From: Anaerolineaceae bacterium
GTDB taxonomy: Bacteria; Chloroflexota; Anaerolineae; Anaerolineales; Anaerolineaceae
Reading direction: 5' to 3'
DNA: 8,318 bases
Assembly (NCBI GenBank): GCA_011620465.1
Contig: WOZC01000133.1
Location: forward strand, 1-8,318
Shown: positions 1 through 5,770 of the stretch, piece by piece
How positions within the stretch are numbered: the stretch's first letter is position 1
Layout: each line of letters starts with the position of its first letter
Position numbers and translations under genes: made by a program
Notes under the pieces: generated by a model
The model's input: only the letters and a program-made list of their open reading frames with translations
Databases searched by the model: none
What the model was told of the DNA's origin: nothing

Positions 1-15
1 TGATAAGATAACTCC

Positions 16-888
16 ATGGTAAAAGCACTGATTGAAACCCTAAGACCGAGGCAATGGACAAAAAATCTGGTGATTTTCGCCGGCTTGATCTTCGACGGAC
101 AGTTCCTTCAGCCCATCCCCTTTCTGCGTGTTCTGGCGGCTGCTCTCTTGTTTTGCCTGGTTTCGGGTGTCACCTATACAATTAACGACCTGCTGGACAT
201 TGAAGCGGATAAGCTCCATCCACAAAAGCGCAATCGACCCCTCGCCTCAGGCAGACTGAGCAAGAAGATGGCAATCGGTGTCATCATTTTCCTTTCAGTT
301 GTCTCGTTGGTTGGTGGTTACCTGCTCTCTCGCAACCTGGCATTGATCTTCGTTGCTTACACATTTTTGATCCTAGCCTATTCATTATGGCTCAAGAAAG
401 TCATGATCCTGGATGTGTTGGTGATCGCTTCTGGATTTGTTTTGCGCGTCCTGGCAGGATTGAGTATCATCCAGGTGGCATATTTTTCTCCCTGGTTATT
501 CGTACTGACCACTCTGCTGGCAGTATACCTGGCGTTTGGTAAACGCCTTGCTGAATTGAAACTGCTGGAGACCAACGCAGTCAGTCACCGAAAAACCCTG
601 GATGGCTACACAGTTCCCCTCCTAAACCAATACATCACGGTTGTTTTGACCGCGATCCTGATCACCTATACGCTTTACACCTTTTCTGCCCATCCTGGCC
701 AGTCCAACTATGCCATGATGCTTACCATCCCATTCGTAGTCTATGGGATTTTTCGTTATCTGTACCTGATTCAGAGCGATTTGATCACCTCTTCACCTGA
801 AGAGGTACTGCTAAAAGACCGACCTCTACAGATCGCAATTGTTCTTTGGGGTCTTTCAGTCCTGGTCATCTTGTATTTCTTTTTTTGA
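16..888 (+). CDS. UbiA-family membrane prenyltransferase, decaprenyl-phosphate phosphoribosyltransferase-like
   Basis: This is a 290-residue polytopic membrane enzyme of the UbiA superfamily, which joins a polyprenyl (pyro)phosphate to an acceptor. The N-terminus carries LRPRQWTKN (residues 9-17), which I associate with the branch that includes mycobacterial decaprenyl-phosphate 5-phosphoribosyltransferase (Rv3806c type). The first Asp-rich motif is NDLLDIEAD (57-65), followed by KRNRPLASG (71-79). Further family signatures are ILDVLVIASGFVLR (131-144), FGKRLAEL (174-181) and DRP (268-270). About seven to nine hydrophobic segments are visible, between residues 17 and 290. Length is normal for the family. 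ATG at 16 is chosen because the conserved motif begins eight residues later; only a weak ribosome site precedes it, and TGATAA at 1-6 may end an upstream gene. The stop lies 7 bases before the mevalonate kinase start, so the two are one operon. The fold is secure. The acceptor is inferred; a quinone, heme or lipid prenyltransferase is less likely but not excluded. Confidence 0.88.
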   Translation: MVKALIETLRPRQWTKNLVIFAGLIFDGQFLQPIPFLRVLAAALLFCLVSGVTYTINDLLDIEADKLHPQKRNRPLASGRLSKKMAIGVIIFLSVVSLVGGYLLSRNLALIFVAYTFLILAYSLWLKKVMILDVLVIASGFVLRVLAGLSIIQVAYFSPWLFVLTTLLAVYLAFGKRLAELKLLETNAVSHRKTLDGYTVPLLNQYITVVLTAILITYTLYTFSAHPGQSNYAMMLTIPFVVYGIFRYLYLIQSDLITSSPEEVLLKDRPLQIAIVLWGLSVLVILYFFF

Positions 889-895
889 GGTTCAC

Positions 896-1852
896 TTGCC
901 CGCAATAAACCGATCTGCTTGTGGAAAAGCAATCTTGCTGGGTGAACATGCTGTTGTTCACGCTCAGCCAGCCATTGCCATTCCACTCTCCAGCAAACGT
1001 GTGAATGTCAGTGTAGAGCCGCAAATTATCGCCCCGACGGGAAAAATTCGGGTAATTGCGCCGCTTCTCCACCTTGACCAGGACTTTGCCAGCCTACCGG
1101 AAAACCACCCGGTTTTTCAATCTGTTCGCCTCACGCTTGCTGAATTGAAGGTGCTGCAGACCCCCAGTTGCAACCTTCACATCTCTTCCACCCTGCCGTT
1201 CAATTCCGGGCTGGGTTCAAGCGCTGCCCTGGCTGTGGCTATAACGAGGGCTTTATCGGAATTCCTTGGTCACCCCCTGGACCTGGAGACGGTCAATAAA
1301 ATTGCTTTCAAATGTGAAACTTATGTTCACGGAAATCCCTCCGGGATCGATAATACAGTGATCACATATGAAAAACCGCTCCTCTTCCAAAAAGGGAAAA
1401 CCATGCAAACTATCCAACCAGGAAGGTCTTTTTCTTTTGTACTTGCCGACAGCGGTATTCGCAAATCGACCTGGATGACAGTTGCCCGCCTTGGGAAAGA
1501 CTTGGAAGACGGTCCTGCCTGGGTCCAGCCGAAATTGGAAGAAATCGGAGGGTTGGCAATCCAGGGGATGCAAGCTCTCCTTGATGGAGACGCAAAGAGC
1601 CTTGCCCAAGCAATCAACCGCAACCAGTCCATCCTGGAAGCGTTGGATCTGTCCTGCCCGGAGTTGGACACATTGATTAAAAAAGCACTCGAAGCAGGCG
1701 CTCTGGCAGCCAAACTGACTGGCAGTGGTAAAGGCGGACATATGCTGGCACTGGTGGAAAACGACGCGCTGCAGTCTGTGCTTGATACGCTGCAAAAAGC
1801 ATCTGGCGGAAAGGCATTCTACACGAGCCTTGATCCCGAGGAGAAAATTTGA
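896..1852 (+). CDS. mvk: mevalonate kinase (GHMP kinase family)
   Basis: Mevalonate kinase transfers the gamma-phosphate of ATP to (R)-mevalonate, giving mevalonate 5-phosphate in the cytoplasm. All GHMP landmarks are present in the 318-residue product: GKAILLGEHAVVH (10-22) with the expected Lys11 and Glu17; the ATP-binding loop PFNSGLGSSAA (101-111); HGNPSGIDN (145-153), the mevalonate-kinase form of this motif, with Asp152 as the expected catalytic base; and KLTGSGKGG (273-281) near the C-terminus. I place the start at TTG 896, because GAGG at 887-890 sits five bases upstream and the product then begins just before the conserved GKxILLGEH. The open frame extends upstream into the UbiA gene, but those codons lie inside its 3' end and do not resemble the family. 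The stop TGA overlaps the ATG of the next gene, suggesting translational coupling. Family assignment is very secure; a different mevalonate-site kinase (for example mevalonate 3-kinase) is unlikely given the HGNPSGIDN motif. Confidence 0.95.
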   Translation: MPAINRSACGKAILLGEHAVVHAQPAIAIPLSSKRVNVSVEPQIIAPTGKIRVIAPLLHLDQDFASLPENHPVFQSVRLTLAELKVLQTPSCNLHISSTLPFNSGLGSSAALAVAITRALSEFLGHPLDLETVNKIAFKCETYVHGNPSGIDNTVITYEKPLLFQKGKTMQTIQPGRSFSFVLADSGIRKSTWMTVARLGKDLEDGPAWVQPKLEEIGGLAIQGMQALLDGDAKSLAQAINRNQSILEALDLSCPELDTLIKKALEAGALAAKLTGSGKGGHMLALVENDALQSVLDTLQKASGGKAFYTSLDPEEKI

Positions 1853-2643
1853 TGACAAATAACATCATTTTTCTTAAGCTCGGCGGCTCCCTGATAACAG
1901 ACAAAGCCCAGCCTGAAACCGCCTTACCAGATGTCATCTTTAATCTGCTTTCTGACGTAAAAAACTATCGTGACAGCCATCCCGAACAAAAAATCCTGTT
2001 GGGCCATGGTTCCGGTTCTTTTGGGCATCACGCTGCAGCAAAATTCAACACGCGTAGTGGGGTTAGCACCTTCGTAGAATGGCAGGGTTTCCGGAAGGTT
2101 TGGGCGAGCGCCAGAAAACTCAACCAGGTCGTCCTTGATGTTGGACTGCGAACAAACCTTGAAATGATCTCCTTCCCACCTTCCGCGGGTTTGCACTCAC
2201 AGCAGGCTCAGGTTGTCACCTGGAATACGAGACCTCTCGAAATGGCACTTGAAAACGGTTTGATCCCAGTAATCTATGGCGATGTCGTCTTCGATGAGAT
2301 TCTTGGCGGCACCATTTTCTCCACCGAGGAGCTATTCGTGCATCTTGCTAATAGCCTGAAACCCTCCCGCATCCTTCTGGCAGGCAAAGAAGCTGCCGTA
2401 TTTGCTGATTACCCCATCAACCAGCAGCCAATCGCCCACATTTCCCAGTTCTCAGCCCTTGAAAGCTATTTACAGACTTCTGAAAACCAGGATGTTACCG
2501 GTGGGATGCGCTCCAAAGTAGCCCAGATGCAAGCTATTTGCAACGCAAACCCGGGAACAAGTGTCGAAATTTTTCATGCCAGCCAGCCAGGAGAACTTTT
2601 CGAAGCCCTCATTGGTTCGCATTCAGGTACAATCATCTCCTGA
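1852..2643 (+). CDS. ipk: isopentenyl phosphate kinase (amino acid kinase fold)
   Basis: Isopentenyl phosphate kinase phosphorylates isopentenyl phosphate with ATP to give IPP, the last step of the archaeal-type alternative mevalonate pathway. The 263-residue product has the amino-acid-kinase N-terminus FLKLGGSLITDK (7-18) with Lys9, and the glycine-rich loop GHGSGSFGHH (51-60). His59 corresponds to the substrate-binding His of characterised archaeal IPKs (GGGxFGH context). VIYGDVVFD, LLAGKE and DVTGGM follow in the usual order for nucleotide binding. ATG 1852 is preferred: its A is shared with the TGA stop of mvk, and GAGGAG at 1838-1843 lies 8 bases upstream. A TTG at 1849 is in frame but is closer to that site. 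The mvk neighbour strongly supports IPK over glutamate 5-kinase, UMP kinase or fosfomycin kinase. The connecting phosphomevalonate decarboxylase is not in the window. No terminator is visible after the stop. Confidence 0.93.
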   Translation: MTNNIIFLKLGGSLITDKAQPETALPDVIFNLLSDVKNYRDSHPEQKILLGHGSGSFGHHAAAKFNTRSGVSTFVEWQGFRKVWASARKLNQVVLDVGLRTNLEMISFPPSAGLHSQQAQVVTWNTRPLEMALENGLIPVIYGDVVFDEILGGTIFSTEELFVHLANSLKPSRILLAGKEAAVFADYPINQQPIAHISQFSALESYLQTSENQDVTGGMRSKVAQMQAICNANPGTSVEIFHASQPGELFEALIGSHSGTIIS

Positions 2644-2653
2644 ATCTCACTGA

Positions 2654-2682
2654 TTGGAATTAGTTTACTTTTGGACTATACT
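2654..2682 (+). promoter_or_regulatory. sigma-70-type promoter for dgt-greA
   Basis: TTGGAA (2654-2659) and TATACT (2677-2682) are separated by exactly 17 bases, a close match to TTGACA/TATAAT. The expected transcription start near 2689 falls inside the ribosome site of the next gene (AGAAGG, 2688-2693), so the leader would be only about 11 bases. The 56-base gap and the break in gene theme between ipk and dgt fit a new transcription unit here. This is read from sequence alone. Confidence 0.6.
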
Positions 2683-2699
2683 CTGCGAGAAGGTTCGAC

Positions 2700-3854
2700 A
2701 TGATATATACAAGACAACAATTAGAAGAATTTGAATCTCAGCAGCTGGCGTCATATGCAATCCACAGCAAAAATTCCAAAGGGCGCAAGTTTCCCGAGGA
2801 AGAGACTGATTTACGCACTCGCTTCCAACGAGATCGTGAACGCATTTTGCACACGACTGCCTTTCGGAGGCTGGAATATAAAACGCAGGTCTTCATCAAT
2901 CATGAGGGCGATTATTATCGAACCCGCCTGACACATACTCTCGAGGTTGCCCAGGTTGGTCGCTCCATCGCTCGCTCGCTTGGTGCCAACGAAGACCTGG
3001 TTGAGACCATCTGCCTCGCACACGATCTTGGTCACCCGCCTTTTGGTCATTCCGGTGAGAGTGCTTTATCAAAAATGATGAGCAATCATGGAGGTTTTAA
3101 TCACAACCCCCATTCGCTTCGGATCGTGACCGTGCTCGAGAACCGCTACCCTGATTTTCCAGGGCTGAACTTGAGTTGGGAAGTTTTGGAAGGCATGGTC
3201 AAGCACGAAACCGATTATGACCAATCTGACGCCCACGACTATGACCCGGAATTACGTGGGCACCTTGAAGCCCAGATCGCTAATGTTGCCGATGAGCTGG
3301 CTTACACCAGCCATGACCTTGATGATGGTTTGCGATCCGGCATGATCAGTCCCTCTCAGTTGGACGGAATCGCTATTTGGGAGATTATCAACGAAAGTAT
3401 AGGGCGCCGGCGGACAGATTTTTTGGATGAACTTTCCCGCCATCAAATTATCCGGCGGCTGATCAACTTCGAAATCACAGACCTGGTGCAGTCCATTGAC
3501 CGTTACTTGCGCAAGTCCAATATCAAAACCGCTCTCGAACTACAAAAGTTACCTTACAACGTGGTCGGCTTCAGCGAAGATATGTATCGGAGAAACCGGG
3601 AGTTAAAAGATTTCCTGTTCAATAACCTTTACAGGCATTACCGGGTTGTTCGAATGGCTGAAAAGTCTGAACATATTATTTCCCGAATTTTCACGGCTTA
3701 TCAAACTACACCTTCAGCTTTACCGCATGCTGTCCAGGAGTTGATCTCAGAACGAGGGCTCGAACGCAGCATCTGTGATTACATTGCAGGAATGACCGAT
3801 CGGTTTGCTATTGATGAATATCAACGACTGTTTGACGTAACAGTACTACCTTAG
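2700..3854 (+). CDS. dgt: dGTP triphosphohydrolase-like HD-domain protein
   Basis: The 384-residue product is a deoxynucleotide triphosphohydrolase of the HD superfamily; such enzymes split dNTPs to deoxynucleoside and triphosphate and so affect dNTP pools. The family block RDRERILHTTAFRRLEYKTQV (44-64) is followed by the metal ligands: His79 in RLTHTLEV, His108-Asp109 in LAHDLGHPPFGH, and Asp198 in VADELAYTSHDLDD. FNHNPHSLRI (133-142) and KHETDYD (168-174) are also typical. It is shorter than E. coli Dgt (about 505 residues) and fits the shorter dGTPase-like subfamily common outside enterobacteria, whose members may need an activating dNTP and accept several dNTPs. ATG 2700 is preceded by AGAAGG at a spacing of 6. 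greA follows after 9 bases, so the two are probably cotranscribed. The family is secure; the preferred nucleotide is not visible from sequence. Confidence 0.92.
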   Translation: MIYTRQQLEEFESQQLASYAIHSKNSKGRKFPEEETDLRTRFQRDRERILHTTAFRRLEYKTQVFINHEGDYYRTRLTHTLEVAQVGRSIARSLGANEDLVETICLAHDLGHPPFGHSGESALSKMMSNHGGFNHNPHSLRIVTVLENRYPDFPGLNLSWEVLEGMVKHETDYDQSDAHDYDPELRGHLEAQIANVADELAYTSHDLDDGLRSGMISPSQLDGIAIWEIINESIGRRRTDFLDELSRHQIIRRLINFEITDLVQSIDRYLRKSNIKTALELQKLPYNVVGFSEDMYRRNRELKDFLFNNLYRHYRVVRMAEKSEHIISRIFTAYQTTPSALPHAVQELISERGLERSICDYIAGMTDRFAIDEYQRLFDVTVLP

Positions 3855-3863
3855 AAAGAGATT

Positions 3864-4334
3864 ATGAAACAACCAATTTTCCTCACACCCAACGGTAAAA
3901 TCCAATTAGAACAAGAACTCGCAGAGTTGAAAGGTCCCCGAAGAGATGAAATTTCAAAGCGCTTGAAGAGCGCCATTGAAATGGGCGACCTCTCAGAAAA
4001 CGCCGATTATAAAGCCGCCAAGGAAGACCAGGGATTCCTGGAAGGTCGAATTCAGGAAATCGAAGCTATCCTTTCAATAGCAGAGGTCCTTGAGGAAACT
4101 CCAAAGAACAATGGCATTGTCCAGATAGGAAACCGGGTCACGATCCAGGAAGAAGGCCAGAAAGAGGAGACCTGGATCCTGGTGGGTGTCAACGAAGCCG
4201 ACCTTAAGCATCAAAAGATTTCTTACCTCTCACCAATCGGTTCGGCATTGATGAACAAGAAAGTTGGAGAAGACGCTGAGGTGACTCTTCCGAATGGCAT
4301 GAAAATTTTCTACAAAGTCCTCAAAATTCATTAG
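3864..4334 (+). CDS. greA: transcript cleavage/elongation factor GreA
   Basis: GreA enters the secondary channel of RNA polymerase and stimulates cleavage of backtracked RNA, rescuing stalled elongation complexes. The 156-residue product has the normal length and layout. An N-terminal coiled-coil hairpin (about 8-75) has its tip at MGDLSENADY (40-49), with Asp42 and Glu45 in the places of the two acidic residues that deliver the catalytic Mg2+. A C-terminal FKBP-like domain (about 82-156) begins near VQIGNRVTI and includes SYLSPIGSALMNKKVGE. ATG 3864 follows AAAGAG (3855-3860), a fair ribosome site, and lies 9 bases after the dgt stop, so it shares the dgt transcript. GreB is less likely because of the motif details and length. 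Confidence 0.97.
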   Translation: MKQPIFLTPNGKIQLEQELAELKGPRRDEISKRLKSAIEMGDLSENADYKAAKEDQGFLEGRIQEIEAILSIAEVLEETPKNNGIVQIGNRVTIQEEGQKEETWILVGVNEADLKHQKISYLSPIGSALMNKKVGEDAEVTLPNGMKIFYKVLKIH

Positions 4335-4360
4335 AACGATTTACTCATAGGTGATAGCCC

Positions 4361-4383
4361 GCAGGTCGGTTTTCCTGACCTGC
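4361..4383 (+). repeat. inverted repeat downstream of greA
   Basis: GCAGGTCGG (4361-4369) pairs with CTGACCTGC (4375-4383) as a nine-base stem with one G-T wobble and a five-base loop, TTTTC. It lies 27 bases after the greA stop, where an operon end is expected. No T-run follows it on the plus strand, so it is not a standard intrinsic terminator. It may stabilise the 3' end or act with another termination mechanism. Confidence 0.5.
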
Positions 4384-4488
4384 TCAGGCAACCTGGGATT
4401 TGGATTCTTCAGGCAAATTACAATGATGTATTGCGTCAATTTAGGTCGAAAGAGAGAATCTTATCCCAGAGTTCGCTATGACGACATG

Positions 4489-4525
4489 AAAACAAAAAAA
4501 GCCGGGTTGTGGATTGAACCTGGCT
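4489..4525 (-). terminator. intrinsic terminator of the topA / two-TM gene unit
   Basis: Read on the minus strand, AGCCAGGTT (4525-4517) pairs with AACCCGGCT (4508-4500) as nine pairs including one G-T wobble, with an eight-base loop. The T-rich tract TTTTTTTGTTTT follows (its first T, at 4500, is also the last base of the stem; the tract runs to 4489). It begins 20 bases after the stop codon of the two-TM gene. This is a textbook Rho-independent terminator for the minus strand. On the plus strand the order is reversed (A-tract before the hairpin), so it would not terminate greA transcripts well. Confidence 0.88.
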
Positions 4526-4544
4526 TGTAACGAACTTGATCCCT

Positions 4545-5705
4545 TTACTTGCGATAAACAGCCAGCTCGATTGTATTCCGCTGGAAATAACTATTTTCCG
4601 GTAAAGGCAGATCACCATACGAAACATCCACAATGCGCCCTTCCATCCTCAAGGTGGCGGTCTCAAGGCGGAAGAGTTTACCAGGTTCAGCCAAAATCGG
4701 TTCACCCCGGATTTCCAGGCGTTGGCGAATAGCAGGGTCATTGAAGGCGTGTTTGCTCATAATCACCTTGGTCACCGTCTGAATGTCGTTTTTATCAAAC
4801 AGCCAAATATCAAACGCGGAGATCTTCTTGGGTTCACCCACGCCGATCAAATCGGAGATGCTGATCCCACATTCGCCTAAGAAAGCACCGTTAGGTGCGT
4901 CGAAGGTGAAGGATTCGTCATAGCGATCATCACCAAACATGTAGCTTGACATGAATTGGGCGATCGGCTTCTCGCCATTGCCGTTACCGTTTCCATTCCC
5001 GTTTTTGTTTCCATTGGCGAATATCGAATTGCGTTGGGCGGCAGGCTTTGCTTCTTCCACTTCTTTAACTGGCTGTCTCTGGACAGCAGCTGGCACCACC
5101 TGGCGCTTAACCGCTGGAGGGGTTATGTTGTGTTCCGATGTGACTTCTTGGGGAGAGCCTGAACCAAAATTGAAACCATGTTCCCGGAAGTAAAACCAAT
5201 ATGCAGCACCCCCACCAATAAGCAGAACGCCCAAGAGCCCTAATCCGACCCAAAGCAAGGAATTGGTCTTTTCCTCTGGTTTGACACCATCCACCAGAAT
5301 TTCAGTCCCATCCTGCAGGGTCGTTCCCGGGGTTGCCAAAACCGTGTCCGGAGCAGCCACAGGCGAATTGATCGCAGTACTGAAACGTTGGATCTGTTCA
5401 ATATTCAGGAATCCCGGGTTGTCGCTGAGTTCTTTCAGCGTTTCTTCCGACTTGTCTCCAAGTTCCGCATAGGCTTGTAACGCCCGGACCTTATCACCGG
5501 TCAGTGTATAGGTCGTGATGGCATTGCGAAGATATTCTATGCGCAAGTCCTGACGTAGGTTTTCAGCTGATGCATCTGTCCACTGAATTGGAGCTACGAC
5601 GTAAGCAAAAAAGATTCCAATCAGGAATCCAATGATACCGAAGGCAATCGCCAAATTTCTCGGTACCTTTAGTTTTTCTTTGATGATTGCGGTAAAGTTT
5701 TCCAT
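4545..5705 (-). CDS. two-TM membrane protein of unknown function with Asn-Gly linker
   Basis: I cannot assign a function. The 386-residue product has a short basic N-terminus, a first membrane helix (about 18-38), an outside segment (44-149), a second membrane helix (about 150-173), then a long C-terminal part predicted to be cytoplasmic. The outside segment contains a helical, TPR-like stretch (about 49-93: LRNAITTYTLTGDKVRALQ, then AYAELGDKSEETLKEL). It resembles, from memory, N-terminal regions of uncharacterised Anaerolineae membrane proteins with a P-x-[YW]-x-D motif after the first helix (here APIQWTD, 38-44). After the second helix come a Pro/Gln/Val-rich stretch, an Asn-Gly repeat (231-244) and a compact, probably beta-rich domain (about 248-386) that contains the sequence FLGECGIS. 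ATG 5705 is chosen over GTG 5714: GAGAGG (5714-5719 on the plus strand) sits 8 bases before the ATG but abuts the GTG. It lies 65 bases downstream of topA on the same strand and ends at a strong terminator. Confidence 0.85.
   Translation of the reverse strand: MENFTAIIKEKLKVPRNLAIAFGIIGFLIGIFFAYVVAPIQWTDASAENLRQDLRIEYLRNAITTYTLTGDKVRALQAYAELGDKSEETLKELSDNPGFLNIEQIQRFSTAINSPVAAPDTVLATPGTTLQDGTEILVDGVKPEEKTNSLLWVGLGLLGVLLIGGGAAYWFYFREHGFNFGSGSPQEVTSEHNITPPAVKRQVVPAAVQRQPVKEVEEAKPAAQRNSIFANGNKNGNGNGNGNGEKPIAQFMSSYMFGDDRYDESFTFDAPNGAFLGECGISISDLIGVGEPKKISAFDIWLFDKNDIQTVTKVIMSKHAFNDPAIRQRLEIRGEPILAEPGKLFRLETATLRMEGRIVDVSYGDLPLPENSYFQRNTIELAVYRK
4974..5015 (-). repeat. Asn-Gly dipeptide repeat region in the two-TM protein
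   Basis: Seven Asn-x units code for Asn-Gly six times, with one Asn-Lys (residues 231-244). The DNA is a hexanucleotide-like array, but Gly is written with GGA, GGG, GGT and GGC and Asn with both AAT and AAC. The repeat is therefore kept at protein level rather than being a fresh slippage array. It most likely forms a flexible hydrophilic linker between the membrane part and the C-terminal domain. Confidence 0.8.
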
Positions 5706-5709
5706 AACC

Positions 5710-5749
5710 TGCACCTCTCAGCATAGTAGGTCTTGCCTGATTAGGTGCA
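5710..5749 (-). promoter_or_regulatory. possible leader hairpin over the ribosome site of the two-TM gene
   Basis: TGCACCT (5710-5716) and AGGTGCA (5743-5749) are perfect seven-base inverted repeats separated by 26 bases in the topA to two-TM gene spacer. On the minus-strand RNA the proximal arm covers part of the AGAGG ribosome site of the two-TM gene, so folding could limit its translation. Just upstream, TATAAA (minus strand, about 5754-5759) could serve as a -10 box, but no convincing -35 element is seen. A seven-base match with a 26-base loop could arise by chance. Confidence 0.25.
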
Positions 5750-5770
5750 CGTTTTATACCAACAGAAAGC

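Noticed and set aside
839..895. Longer mevalonate kinase start at TTG 839
   Set aside because: The added 19 codons overlap the UbiA coding end, show no family similarity and lack a better ribosome site than GAGG at 887-890.
1724..1738. GSGKGG in place of the more familiar GAGGGG of motif 3 in mevalonate kinase
   Set aside because: Bacterial mevalonate kinases commonly have a basic residue at this place, so it is not a lost catalytic feature.
1253..1858. 201-codon open frame on the minus strand opposite mevalonate kinase
   Set aside because: It lies entirely antisense to a secure GHMP kinase gene, is rich in Cys/Phe/Gln with no recognisable motif, and is explained as a shadow frame.
5754..5759. 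TATAAA on the minus strand as an independent promoter for the two-TM gene
   Set aside because: No -35 hexamer better than about three of six matches is found at 17 or 18 bases, so cotranscription with topA is the simpler reading.
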